37,543 bases of DNA from Bdellovibrionaceae bacterium UBA2316 (GCA_002345205.1 DDVI01000042.1:1-37543); one strand, 5' to 3'. Numbered from the stretch's first letter, positions 16,575 through 24,581 are shown. A program made the numbers and translations. The notes: a model not told the origin generated them from the sequence alone.

Positions 16575-17150
16575 CTAGATTTGAGCCAAAGAGCACTCAG
16601 AAGCTAATTTAGAATCCTGCTGGATGACTGTGATGATGCTGTCAGTAACTTCGTTTGTTGTGAAGTCGTTAGCAAATACTTGGCGGTAGTTAGCTTTCAA
16701 AACGGATCCAAGGTTTTGGCTCGATTGGCAACCAATCACTTCGCTCAAAGCAACGATAGTTTCGCCGTTACCTTTTGCTACATCGCCAGCCAATTGGATT
16801 TTATTAATATGGATGTATTTATCCATTTTGTCCGCCACTTGAGATGTCGCTTCATCAACGCAATTAGAAGTACCTAACGTGATACCGATTGTTTGGAAAC
16901 CAGTACCGTTCGTAGTCGCTACTAAAACTTGTGAACTGCGTTTATCCATAATCAATGTACCTAAACCACAACCCGCCATTCCGTAGGGACGAGAATAGGC
17001 AGCTGATTTATGAGCCGCATGCGATCCAGAGTGCATGGGAGCTTGTTGTTGTTGAGCCGGAGCTGCTTTGGGAGCTGGTTTCATTGGTTTCTTTTGAGCT
17101 TGAGCGAAAGATACTGAAACTGCCGTTAATAATAATAAAAGTATTTTCAT
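16575..17150 (-). CDS. DUF3015 family secreted protein (long paralogue)
   Basis: 191 aa. Signal peptide MKILLLLLTAVSVSFAQA, then a Pro/Ala/Gln/His-rich linker (residues about 20-50), then the DUF3015 domain starting at YGMAGCGLGTL. Conserved features are the GMAGCGLG start, TSNC and DVAKGNGETI, the last shared almost exactly with its neighbour. Cysteines probably pair in the periplasm. Function of the family is unknown. It lies 17 bp after its paralogue, in one transcript ending at the terminator at 16515-16539. Confidence 0.85.
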   Translation of the reverse strand: MKILLLLLTAVSVSFAQAQKKPMKPAPKAAPAQQQQAPMHSGSHAAHKSAAYSRPYGMAGCGLGTLIMDKRSSQVLVATTNGTGFQTIGITLGTSNCVDEATSQVADKMDKYIHINKIQLAGDVAKGNGETIVALSEVIGCQSSQNLGSVLKANYRQVFANDFTTNEVTDSIITVIQQDSKLASECSLAQI

Positions 17151-17167
17151 ATTTAAATCCTAAAATA

Positions 17168-17620
17168 TTATGTTAAAGAGTTGCACGATTTTTGAATTTC
17201 AGAATTTGATTTAAGGTCATTCATAATCTGAAGAGTTTCGTTTGATTTGAAGATAGTGTTGTAGTTGCGTTTCAAATCTTGAGTTACAGTAGACTTGTCA
17301 TTGCAATTCCAAAGCGTCATTAAGCCGTCGATCGTTTCGCCATTACCTCGCGCTACGTCTTCTTTTAATGCTACTTTATTGTTTTCGATGTAACGGATGC
17401 TGACTTCTGAACGAGACTCTTCAAAGCAGTTTGAAGTTCCAGACGTGATCGCTGACGTTTGTGGCGATACGATGTTATTGATAGTAGCAGCCAAAATTTG
17501 AATTTTTCCAGGTTGATCCTGGAAAACTAAAGCGCCCAATCCGCAACCGGCCATTCCATAATTAGCAGCCATCGATTGAACCGATACTAGGGCTACTAAT
17601 ACAACTAGTTTTTTTAACAC
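17168..17620 (-). CDS. DUF3015 family secreted protein (short paralogue)
   Basis: 150 aa starting at GTG 17620, chosen because AGGAGG lies 4 bases upstream and the signal peptide (LKKLVVLVALVSVQSMAA) follows at once; a longer frame to 17680 lacks both. The mature protein starts straight at NYGMAGCGLG, without the linker of its neighbour, and shares DVARGNGETI and TSNC. First gene of the two-gene operon. Family function unknown; a tandem duplication is likely. Confidence 0.85.
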   Translation of the reverse strand: MLKKLVVLVALVSVQSMAANYGMAGCGLGALVFQDQPGKIQILAATINNIVSPQTSAITSGTSNCFEESRSEVSIRYIENNKVALKEDVARGNGETIDGLMTLWNCNDKSTVTQDLKRNYNTIFKSNETLQIMNDLKSNSEIQKSCNSLT

Positions 17621-17727
17621 ATTTCCTCCTATAGTTTGAAACGTAAGTAATATTGAATCGTTTGAACTAGGCAATTTCAAGCTAAATTAAGGTGACATTT
17701 AATTTTAATTAAATCTAAGATTTCGAA

Positions 17728-18549
17728 GTGAGTAAAAAGTTTTGGCTCCTGATCTCATTTGTCCTTTTTTTAAGCAGCTGTTCGTCACTGCTTTACTATC
17801 CGTCGCCGCAAGAATTTTATCAAATCAAAGACCTTCCCTACGACATCGAAGAGCTTAACTTTCCTGATAGCTTGGGGAATCAGATCCATGCTTGGTACTT
17901 GCATGCAAAAAAACCTAAAGCCAAAATCCTATTCTTCCACGGTAATGCTCAGAATCTTTCGGCTCATTTTGCCATGCTGTCATGGCTGGTTGATCACAAC
18001 TATGATTTGATGATTTTCGACTATCCTGGCTATGGAAAATCCACTGGAACGCCGACCCCTGAATCGACAACTCGATCTGGTGTCGAAGCATTAAAGAAAA
18101 TCGAAAGCCTAAATCCTAATTTACCACTATTCGTATACGGCCAAAGTTTGGGCGGCCAAATCATGCAAAAAAGCTTAAATCTGTATGAGAAGAAAAATTA
18201 CAAAGCCGTCTTCATTGAATCATCTTTTCTGTCGTATCGAAGCGTCGCCCGCAGCGTAGTTAAAAAAAGCTGGATCACCTGGCTCTTTCAGCCCGTGGCG
18301 TGGCTTGTGATGAGCGACCATTGGGCCGGCGATCCTGGCCTGATCTCGCCAATCCCTGTTTACGTCATGCACGGCGATCAAGACACCGTCGTTAGCATCG
18401 ACCAAGGTGAACGAATCTTCAAACAGGCCAAAGAACCAAAACAATGGAAAGTCTTTCAAGGTGGCGCTCACTCAAATTCCTATTTCATAAAAAACGGCGT
18501 CTACAGAAAATATCTTTTAGACGCTTTGGAAACTGAATTAAAGAGGTAA
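17728..18549 (+). CDS. alpha/beta hydrolase lipoprotein (S33-like)
   Basis: 273 aa from GTG 17728. Lipoprotein signal MSKKFWLLISFVLFLSSCSS. Alpha/beta-hydrolase fold with FFHGNAQN oxyanion motif, FDYPGYGKS, nucleophile GQSLGG (Ser140), Asp219 in HGDQDT and His248 in GGAHSN: a complete triad. Resembles the ABHD13/YfhR-like (BEM46) group, which are membrane-anchored hydrolases of unknown substrate. Divergent from the DUF3015 operon, followed 26 bp later by a small membrane protein. Confidence 0.88.
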   Translation: MSKKFWLLISFVLFLSSCSSLLYYPSPQEFYQIKDLPYDIEELNFPDSLGNQIHAWYLHAKKPKAKILFFHGNAQNLSAHFAMLSWLVDHNYDLMIFDYPGYGKSTGTPTPESTTRSGVEALKKIESLNPNLPLFVYGQSLGGQIMQKSLNLYEKKNYKAVFIESSFLSYRSVARSVVKKSWITWLFQPVAWLVMSDHWAGDPGLISPIPVYVMHGDQDTVVSIDQGERIFKQAKEPKQWKVFQGGAHSNSYFIKNGVYRKYLLDALETELKR

Positions 18550-18575
18550 TGCTTTAAAAAGTAAGGATGCGATTT

Positions 18576-18980
18576 ATGAGTTCGAAAGATATTTTATTAG
18601 TTGGATTAACGACCGGTATCTACGGTGCCCTAACGTGGTGGCAGCCGTGCCTAACAACATTTTGCAAGAATACGTCATTTCCCAGCTGGCTCAGTAAAAT
18701 TGTATATTCGATACCGATTCCATTTGCGGAGAAATTTATTATTGCCTTAGTCCTGATGCTTCCATTGATAGTATTTTCTGAAGGGTTGCAACCAGTGCTT
18801 GCGACGGTCCTACTCGCACCACTAATCACCGTCCTCGCCAAATATGCGCCTAAATTTGAACCCACATCCGCATTCGCACTAAGTATTTTATTCGATTTTG
18901 CCTTTGTCGCCATCGCATTGATTGCCTCATCATCGCTAATATTAGGTACCTCCTACATTTTTGCCACTCGAGGCGTCTAA
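18576..18980 (+). CDS. small multi-pass membrane protein
   Basis: 134 aa from ATG 18576, preferred to ATG 18567 because AAGGA lies 8 bases upstream. About three to four hydrophobic helices (residues about 5-25, 40-75, 95-125). No family recognised. The last residues (TSYIFATRGV) and the stop codon are encoded by a palindromic repeat copy (18945-19011), so the original C-terminus may have been replaced. Likely cotranscribed with the hydrolase. Confidence 0.65.
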   Translation: MSSKDILLVGLTTGIYGALTWWQPCLTTFCKNTSFPSWLSKIVYSIPIPFAEKFIIALVLMLPLIVFSEGLQPVLATVLLAPLITVLAKYAPKFEPTSAFALSILFDFAFVAIALIASSSLILGTSYIFATRGV

Positions 18981-19011
18981 TGCGCCGAGTGGCAAAAATG
19001 TAGGAGGTACC
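18945..19011. repeat. perfect 26-bp inverted repeat between convergent genes
   Basis: 18945-18970 and 18986-19011 are exact inverted copies of 26 bp, ending in GGTACC at both outer ends, around a 15-bp loop. It overlaps the end of the small membrane gene and stops 8 bp before the end of the vWA gene. A T run follows (TGTTTTT), so it could act as a bidirectional terminator. A related single arm sits at 23341-23370. Confidence 0.88.
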
Positions 19012-19019
19012 TGTTTTTC

Positions 19020-21146
19020 CTATTTGCGGATTTCGCGGGCTTTTTTAACTAAGTCGATGAATTCATCTTTGAACGAATCTTTTTTGTCTGCCGTCTTTGT
19101 GCAGCCTTCACTGATTTCCAGAATTCGTTTTGAATCAAAATCTTTTAGCTGAGCCGACTGACGCATCCACTGCGAGAAGCCCGCTACCGCTACCGCGAAT
19201 CGTGTCGAGCAAGAGGACTCCGCTAGAGGTAATACTTTGTTTTTTAAGGCTTGCTCGAAATACTCGCTCGATGAATTCGTCGGTTTTTTATAACGAATCT
19301 TCGTCGTTAAAATTTCATCCGTTGAACCGGGAGCTTCCTTTTCTGGCTCAGTCGCAGGTTGATATTTTAACTTGATATCTGACGGAGCTTTGCCTTTCCA
19401 TTCAATTTCGTAAAGTGCCGTTACACTGTGACCTGCGCCCATTTCACCAGCGTCAACTTTATCGTTCGCAAAATCTTCTTTGTTCAGCATGCGATTTTCA
19501 TAGCCGACGAGTCTATAGGAATGAACCACTTTAGGGTTAAACTCTATTTGTACTTTTACATCTTTAGCCATCGTGTATAATGTGCCCGCCAATTGGTTGA
19601 CGAAAACCTTGTCGGCTTCTTTTGAATTATCGATGTAAAAATAGTTACCTTGGCCTTTGTTCGATATTTCTTCCAAACGTGCGTCTTTGTAATTGCCCAT
19701 TCCAAAACCTAGCACCGTCAAGAACACGCCGCCTTCTGATTTCTCCTTGATGATGTTCAGTAACTCTTCCGGCGATGTTACGCCCACATTGAAATCACCG
19801 TCCGAAGCCAAAATCACGCGATTGTTCCCGCCAGAAATATAATTCTTCTGAGCGATCTCGTAGGCTTTACGAATACCACCTTCACCGTTAGTACCGCCAC
19901 CTGCAGATAGATTTTGGATAGCTGACAAAATTTTATCTTTCTTATCACCGGACACGCTGTCTAGGATTACACCCGAGCTTCCCGCATAAACCACCATCGA
20001 AATTCTATCATTTGATCCCAATTGTTCTGACAGAGTTTTTAATGCCGACTTCACCAGAGGTAATTTATTTTCATCTTCCATCGAACCAGATACATCGACT
20101 AAGAAAACTAGGTTCGATTTAGGTCGATCTTTCACGTCGATTTCTTTCGCTTTCAAACCGACACGAACAATCGCACGTTCTGAGTTCCACGGAGATTTCG
20201 TCGCTTCCATGTGAATCGCAATTGGATGGCCCGATGTCGGTGCCTTGTAGTCGTAGTCGAAATAGTTCACAAACTCTTCCGTACGAATAGAATCTGCGGG
20301 CGGAATTTGCTGATAGCTCATCAAATAGCGTCGTGCATTTGTGTACGCGGCCGTGTCCACATCGATCGAAAATGTCGACAACGACTCCTTAGATACCTGA
20401 ATAAATTCATTCTCTGGTTTTAATTTATACTCTTCATTCGAGTTAACGTTTCCCCCAGGTGCCGGAGCTTCCGGAGCTGGCATCGGCATTCGACCCGGAG
20501 GAAGGAAGCCACTTGACGTCGCAGAATCCGTTTTCATTTTCGCCATCGCACCCATTGGTGCTCCTGCGCGACCTTCAGCAACCGTTCCATCGGCGGCGCC
20601 ACCAAATGATGCTACTGAACCCGCACCTTGAGTCGACACGGCATCCATTTCTGCCCTAGTTTTGTCGTTAAGTTCTGGCATAGCCACTTGATCTTTAACA
20701 CCCAAACGACTACGGCCAATTTGATTTACAGATTCCGTCTTCGCCATTTCCTTTTGCACTACCGTTTTCTTCGCTATGCCCGCTACGCCCTCGGCCACCG
20801 GTCCCTCATCTAGAGTGGTCATCGCCACTTCGACCGCGATGTCTGGACGTCCATCTGTCTTGATCATAACCACCGCGATTAAACTCACGACCGCAAAACT
20901 CAACCCAACTGCGAGTACGCGCAGATTAAAAAATGCCGACCACATAGACGGCTTGTTGATTTTCAATTCTGGCACTTTCACTACAAGTTCCGACGCCAAT
21001 TCTGATTTCAGAATCGACGATACTAATTTAATTTCCTCAATTTCTGCACGCCTCTCAGGATGAGCGTTAAGATAGGTTTCAATTTCGGCTCTTTCGGCTT
21101 CAGAGACTTCGTTTAATGCATACGCCGTTAGTTTACTTTTTTCCAT
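19020..21146 (-). CDS. membrane-anchored von Willebrand factor A protein (YfbK-like)
   Basis: 708 aa. Residues 1-50 (LTAYALNEVSEAERAEIETYLNAHPE...) resemble the N-terminal helical domain of anti-sigma factors. A membrane helix follows at about 72-92, then a low-complexity Gly/Ala/Met/Pro linker to about 240. The YfbK-type N-terminal vWA cap starts at STFSIDVDTAAYTNARR, the vWA domain has the metal site DVSGSM (about residues 349-354), and a C-terminal DUF3520-like region ends the protein. The gene overlaps the upstream ECF sigma gene by 14 bp, so the two are translationally coupled and the N-terminus probably binds the sigma factor (inference). Confidence 0.88.
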   Translation of the reverse strand: MEKSKLTAYALNEVSEAERAEIETYLNAHPERRAEIEEIKLVSSILKSELASELVVKVPELKINKPSMWSAFFNLRVLAVGLSFAVVSLIAVVMIKTDGRPDIAVEVAMTTLDEGPVAEGVAGIAKKTVVQKEMAKTESVNQIGRSRLGVKDQVAMPELNDKTRAEMDAVSTQGAGSVASFGGAADGTVAEGRAGAPMGAMAKMKTDSATSSGFLPPGRMPMPAPEAPAPGGNVNSNEEYKLKPENEFIQVSKESLSTFSIDVDTAAYTNARRYLMSYQQIPPADSIRTEEFVNYFDYDYKAPTSGHPIAIHMEATKSPWNSERAIVRVGLKAKEIDVKDRPKSNLVFLVDVSGSMEDENKLPLVKSALKTLSEQLGSNDRISMVVYAGSSGVILDSVSGDKKDKILSAIQNLSAGGGTNGEGGIRKAYEIAQKNYISGGNNRVILASDGDFNVGVTSPEELLNIIKEKSEGGVFLTVLGFGMGNYKDARLEEISNKGQGNYFYIDNSKEADKVFVNQLAGTLYTMAKDVKVQIEFNPKVVHSYRLVGYENRMLNKEDFANDKVDAGEMGAGHSVTALYEIEWKGKAPSDIKLKYQPATEPEKEAPGSTDEILTTKIRYKKPTNSSSEYFEQALKNKVLPLAESSCSTRFAVAVAGFSQWMRQSAQLKDFDSKRILEISEGCTKTADKKDSFKDEFIDLVKKAREIRK

Positions 21147-21663
21147 TTTGAACTCCTTTCTGATTAAGAGTTAGGACCGTACCTTTGATTTTTTGAACGC
21201 TTTCATGGATTAACACACCCACGTAATTGACGTTATGCCCGGTGATCTCGCTAATCTGCTGATAACTGAGTCCGTCTTGAAACTTCAGACGAATGACTTC
21301 TTTCTCATTAAAGGAAAGCGAGGCCATCGCGACCCTAAGTTGTTCATTCATTTGATTTTGATAAATTCGATCGTCCATATGATCGCTTTGATCGACTAAC
21401 AGATCTTCGTCTATTTCGTCCGAAGCTTTCATCTTTTTTCTCCTTCGTATTTCATCAATACATTGGTTACGACAGGTCACATAGAGCCAAGACGTTGCAT
21501 GCGCAGGATCTTTGTCCGATTCGCTCAAAAGCTTAATAAAACAATCCTGCACGATTTCGCTAGCCTTGGACGCTTCAATGAAACGCACAGCATAGCGAAA
21601 CAGCTTAGGATAAAATTCTTTATAAAAGCCTTCAAACCATTCCGGCGCCGATTCAAAGCCCAT
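21133..21663 (-). CDS. ECF-type RNA polymerase sigma factor
   Basis: 176 aa. Region 2 is recognisable as FRYAVRFIEASKASEIVQDCFIKLL...ATSWLYVTCRNQCIDEIRRRKK (residues about 20-75), and region 4 as LSFNEKEVIRLKFQDGLSYQQISEITGHNVNYVGVLIHESVQKIK (about 115-162), whose helix-turn-helix would read the -35 element. No region 3, as expected for ECF sigma factors. GGAGG is 3-7 bases before the ATG. First gene of a two-gene operon with the vWA/anti-sigma-like protein. Confidence 0.92.
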   Translation of the reverse strand: MGFESAPEWFEGFYKEFYPKLFRYAVRFIEASKASEIVQDCFIKLLSESDKDPAHATSWLYVTCRNQCIDEIRRRKKMKASDEIDEDLLVDQSDHMDDRIYQNQMNEQLRVAMASLSFNEKEVIRLKFQDGLSYQQISEITGHNVNYVGVLIHESVQKIKGTVLTLNQKGVQNGKK

Positions 21664-21723
21664 AGACCTCCAGATCTAAATAACCACTCTTAGAATAAAT
21701 ACGAACGAGATAGGAAAATCTTA

Positions 21724-21998
21724 GTGAACTATTTTGAGAAAGTTAAACGCTTTAAATTTGATTTGGCGTTATTTATTCGTGGGATTGGGTCGAAGCTAGG
21801 GTTTTCTTCGGTAGGGGCTCTTACTCTTTTGAAATCCGGCCATCGTGGCCTCGCAGCAGGCGCTTCGCTTAATAAAGCATCCATGTTGCGCCTGAAGTTT
21901 CAAAAGAGCAAGAACCCCTACTTAAAAAAATACTAGGTTTGAAAAACCACATTCCAAAAGAAGATTCTATAGAAGGAATAGATTCAATTTTAAAATAG
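21724..21998 (+). pseudogene. small ORF split by an inverted-repeat insertion
   Basis: Starting at GTG 21724, the first 29 codons (MNYFEKVKRFKFDLALFIRG...) look like normal coding. The frame then enters an inverted repeat (21811-21921) and stops at 21936 (70 aa). A different frame just past the repeat reads KKILGLKNHIPKEDSIEGI and on to SILK at TAG 21998, also coding-like. I infer that the repeat inserted into a small gene and put its two ends out of frame. Seven A residues at the join (TTA AAA AAA) form a classic -1 slippery heptamer, so a rejoined product of about 93 aa cannot be excluded. The repeat is part of the 392-bp stretch 21664-22055, where I see nothing else. Confidence 0.45.
21811..21921. 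repeat. 111-bp inverted-repeat element
   Basis: Left arm 21811-21834 and right arm 21898-21921 are 24-bp inverted copies with 22 matches, each starting GTAGGGG at its outer end. The interior contains GGCGCTTCGC, echoing the GCGCGAAGCGC centre of the larger element at 5403-5637, but the arms are unrelated in sequence. It appears to interrupt a small ORF. Confidence 0.8.
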
Positions 21999-22055
21999 AC
22001 GAGTGATGCGCTAGATCGTTGTACTCTTTTGAGTTGGTTCCGTTATACTAGTGTT

Positions 22056-22376
22056 ATGGAAAATAATAATTCGTCTGAAGATTTGGTTGAAAGTAAAGAT
22101 CAGAAATCTATTTACACTCTGCTTGTGTTTTCGTTTCTCATTTTTTTAGTGTGCGTGGGGCGGTTTCCGATTGCAGCGTTGTTTGTGCCGATGATTTTGC
22201 TTATTACTTATATGGTTAAAGAAAAGAACAAACAGAAGCGTTGGTCCTATGGGGTTTTACTTTCTATTGTTAATCTGGGGTATGGGATCTATTTTGCAAA
22301 AACATATGTGTTAGAAGAAACTCCGTTCTACCAAGGGAAATCCAAATTCGATCCCACGTTTTATTATATAGATTAA
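22056..22376 (+). CDS. small membrane protein
   Basis: 106 aa from ATG 22056. A charged N-terminus (MENNNSSEDLVESKDQK) is followed by two or three hydrophobic helices at about residues 20-52 and 63-82 separated by a basic KEKNKQKRW loop, and a short polar tail. No family recognised and no strong ribosome-binding site. Convergent with the DUF2846-like gene 4 bp away. Confidence 0.55.
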   Translation: MENNNSSEDLVESKDQKSIYTLLVFSFLIFLVCVGRFPIAALFVPMILLITYMVKEKNKQKRWSYGVLLSIVNLGYGIYFAKTYVLEETPFYQGKSKFDPTFYYID

Positions 22377-22380
22377 TTCA

Positions 22381-22815
22381 TCATTCGTTAATTAAAAGAT
22401 GCGTCGATTTGACATCGCTTTCTCCAAAGGTCGCAGGCACAAGTTTGAAATTCACAAAACGCATGATCGATTCGATACTGTAATTAATAAAATATTTTTG
22501 GTTAGGAACTGCGGTTAATTTAATCTCGTCTGCCGTCCATGGATAGAATCCGAAATAACCATTTTTGTACGACACGGTAACTTCGCCCGGTTCGACAGCT
22601 TGAACGTAATACCCACCAACTCCAAGTTTCCCTACCACGTCACCATTCATGTATAATTTCGGCCAATCTGGATTCAAAGAATCAATCTGAGTCGGCGTTC
22701 TATAAATGTAAACCAAAGCTTTCCCGGAGGACAGAACCGCCGCTTCGTAATCTGTTGTACGCTTGGGATACGCACAGCTCAAGAGAAAAACAAATACGAT
22801 TAAAATTTTTTTCAT
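22381..22815 (-). CDS. DUF2846-like lipoprotein
   Basis: 144 aa from ATG 22815, chosen because a lipoprotein signal (MKKILIVFVFLLSC) begins there. The mature part fits the DUF2846 pattern: ALVYIYRTPTQ, then YMNGDVVGKLGVGGYYVQAVEPGEVTVS, a small beta-domain found in many Gram-negative lipoproteins of unknown role. Ribosome-binding site weak. Its upstream end is next to the first copy of the 19-bp repeat. Confidence 0.72.
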   Translation of the reverse strand: MKKILIVFVFLLSCAYPKRTTDYEAAVLSSGKALVYIYRTPTQIDSLNPDWPKLYMNGDVVGKLGVGGYYVQAVEPGEVTVSYKNGYFGFYPWTADEIKLTAVPNQKYFINYSIESIMRFVNFKLVPATFGESDVKSTHLLINE

Positions 22816-22898
22816 ACACCGAACGTACATGTCAATGATCAACATTACAAAACTTTTAACTTCGCAGCTTAAAACACGGTGACAGACAGCCTGCATTG

Positions 22899-22917
22899 CA
22901 AAAACCTAGCAGCTGAC
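22899..22917 (+). repeat. 19-bp direct repeat, copy 1
   Basis: CAAAAACCTAGCAGCTGAC, identical to copy 2 at 23306-23324. It lies just before the DUF1905 gene, in the divergent gap with the lipoprotein gene. Confidence 0.85.
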
Positions 22918-22941
22918 TTTTTTCTGCGATACATTGCTCGA

Positions 22942-23316
22942 ATGTCACAGCATTCTTTTAAAGTGAAGGTATGGAAGTACAAAGGTAAGGCGGGTTGGTA
23001 TTTTGCGACTCTGCCAAAAACGCTCTCTAAAAAAATTCGTTCAAGTCATGGCTCATCTGAGGAAGGCTGGGGCCGACTAAAAACAACGGCCACTATCGGG
23101 ACATCAAATTGGAAGACCGCGATCTGGTACGACACCAAGTCGCAAGCATACTTACTTCCTATAAAAGCGACAATCAGAAAAAAAGAAAAAATTGAGGAAG
23201 GTCACACCGTGAAAGTAGATCTTACACTCGAAGCCGCCCACACTACCCGCCACCTTGGAAATTGGTTAGTAAACCAAAGTAGATCGTCTTCAACAAGGCG
23301 TATTTCAAAAACCTAG
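22942..23316 (+). CDS. DUF1905 domain protein
   Basis: 124 aa from ATG 22942. KVKVWKYKGKAGWYFATLPK, followed by GWGRLKTTATIG and LPIKATIRKKEKIEEGHTVKVDLTLE, is the DUF1905 beta-barrel fold, a small cytoplasmic domain of unknown function often next to or fused with YdeI-type proteins. The last residues (STRRISKT) and the stop codon come from the second copy of the 19-bp repeat, so the 3' end was probably replaced. The gene is bracketed by that repeat. Confidence 0.8.
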   Translation: MSQHSFKVKVWKYKGKAGWYFATLPKTLSKKIRSSHGSSEEGWGRLKTTATIGTSNWKTAIWYDTKSQAYLLPIKATIRKKEKIEEGHTVKVDLTLEAAHTTRHLGNWLVNQSRSSSTRRISKT

Positions 23317-23370
23317 CAGCTGACCAACAGCGCACTTTACGCGCTGGGTGGCAGAAATGTAGGAGGTACC
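23306..23370. repeat. composite repeat: 19-bp copy 2, hairpin and GGTACC-ended arm
   Basis: Three pieces are joined. 23306-23324 is identical to 22899-22917. CAGCGC...GCGCTG (23327-23346) is a 6-bp stem with a 7-nt loop. 23341-23370 matches 27 of 30 bases of 18982-19011, ending GTAGGAGGTACC. The other sites in this window look like fragments of this 65-bp unit. It lies between two convergent genes and supplies the stop codon of the DUF1905 gene. Confidence 0.75.
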
Positions 23371-23383
23371 ATTTTAATATAAG

Positions 23384-23908
23384 CTATTGCTTTGCAAACC
23401 CTGGGCATGTGTAGGTCCAAGCACTGTTATCTCCATAGCATTTTTTAGAGTTACAAATTGTGTCAAATGTTAAAGAATCGTAGCCAACTTGATGGATGCC
23501 AAGTGAAGCAAAATCTACTTTTTCTTCCCAACTGCCGCCAGTAGAGTCTTTCTTTTTTAAGTTATCGCGCACACAAAGTTTAATATCGGGTTCAGACTTA
23601 AGTATTTTTTCAATTTTGGTTATTTGTTCCATGCAGGACTCTTTGTCCATATTGATCGAATGAGCAATTTCAAAAACTTGGTTGTTATCACTCAGTACAA
23701 ATATCAAAAATTGATGTCTCCATTTATTTTCTGCCTCGGCATCAAGGAAAAGACATTCCTGTTTTACTCTATTGGACGCTACTTCGATAGTGTGAAGCTC
23801 TTGGTTCTCAATATGAAAAGTTTTAATATGAAATTTTTTAGTCGATTGGCATGCAAATGCAAAAATGCAGAAAAACGCTAAAAGAATTTTATTTCTTAAG
23901 CTCAGCAT
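23384..23908 (-). CDS. small lipoprotein, last gene of the toxin-antitoxin operon
   Basis: 174 aa. Signal peptide with lipobox: MLSLRNKILLAFFCIFAFAC, so lipidated at Cys20. The mature part has six or so cysteines (ECLF, SCMEQ, LCVRD, TICNSKKC, YTCPGF), probably disulphide-bonded in the periplasm. No family recognised. Its start overlaps the end of the lytic-transglycosylase-like gene by 20 bp, so translation is coupled. One reading is a periplasmic inhibitor or immunity partner of that enzyme (inference only). Confidence 0.7.
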   Translation of the reverse strand: MLSLRNKILLAFFCIFAFACQSTKKFHIKTFHIENQELHTIEVASNRVKQECLFLDAEAENKWRHQFLIFVLSDNNQVFEIAHSINMDKESCMEQITKIEKILKSEPDIKLCVRDNLKKKDSTGGSWEEKVDFASLGIHQVGYDSLTFDTICNSKKCYGDNSAWTYTCPGFAKQ

Positions 23909-24581
23909 AGTGCCTCCTGTATTTCTTTAGCGCCTTATCTTTGTATTTAGTTGAGCTTTTTAAAAGCCCCTTATAATCGAGGACAATCTCTTCATGCGTA
24001 GGTGCCCGGCCAAGCTTACTCTTTGCCGTTTCCTGTTTTCGATATAGCCATCGGATAGCAATTGGTACTGCTATCCTTGGTTCTTTTAAATCTTTTTGTC
24101 GAATATTTTTAAAAATAAATTCTTTAGCCTCTCCAGAGGGATCTTGAAGTATTTTTAAAGTCTGTTTTGTAATTTGAGTTATGCCAAAAGCAATTTTATT
24201 CTCTTTTGGATCATGACGAAATCCAGACTCACTAGCAATTAAGGCTTTTATTAAGTCTGGCTCTAGCGGTGGGTTGATCACCAATTTTTTATTAAAATAA
24301 TCAACCCAAACTGCAATCAATTCATCATAGTCATCACTATTTTTATATTCTTTTAAAAGCTTCTTAGAACTTGGATAAGCAAGGCCTTTGCGATCATATT
24401 TTTTAAATAAATCTATAATTTCATCGTTATTTAGATCTGTTCCGGGTAGTCTACGAATATGACGATCTCTAACAGTTTTACCTGTATGATTTTTTTTGCT
24501 CTTAGGTACGGTCAGAATATGATCACGCACTGTCGTTGTTTTGACAGTTTTTTTATCACCAGTAATTTTGATATTTACCAT
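23889..24581 (-). CDS. lytic transglycosylase-like (SLT fold) protein without signal peptide
   Basis: 230 aa from ATG 24581, which overlaps the antitoxin stop (TAATG). The C-terminal half shows the lysozyme-like SLT pattern: LIKALIASESGFRHD with the catalytic-type Glu118, AFGITQITKQTLKIL, and RIAVPIAIRWLYRK, as in soluble lytic transglycosylases that cleave peptidoglycan glycan strands. The N-terminal 80 residues are basic (KKTVKTTTVRDH, KSKKNH) and there is no signal peptide or membrane helix, so it is either kept in the cytoplasm or exported by a non-Sec route. Third gene of a four-gene overlapping operon. Confidence 0.7.
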   Translation of the reverse strand: MVNIKITGDKKTVKTTTVRDHILTVPKSKKNHTGKTVRDRHIRRLPGTDLNNDEIIDLFKKYDRKGLAYPSSKKLLKEYKNSDDYDELIAVWVDYFNKKLVINPPLEPDLIKALIASESGFRHDPKENKIAFGITQITKQTLKILQDPSGEAKEFIFKNIRQKDLKEPRIAVPIAIRWLYRKQETAKSKLGRAPTHEEIVLDYKGLLKSSTKYKDKALKKYRRHYAELKK

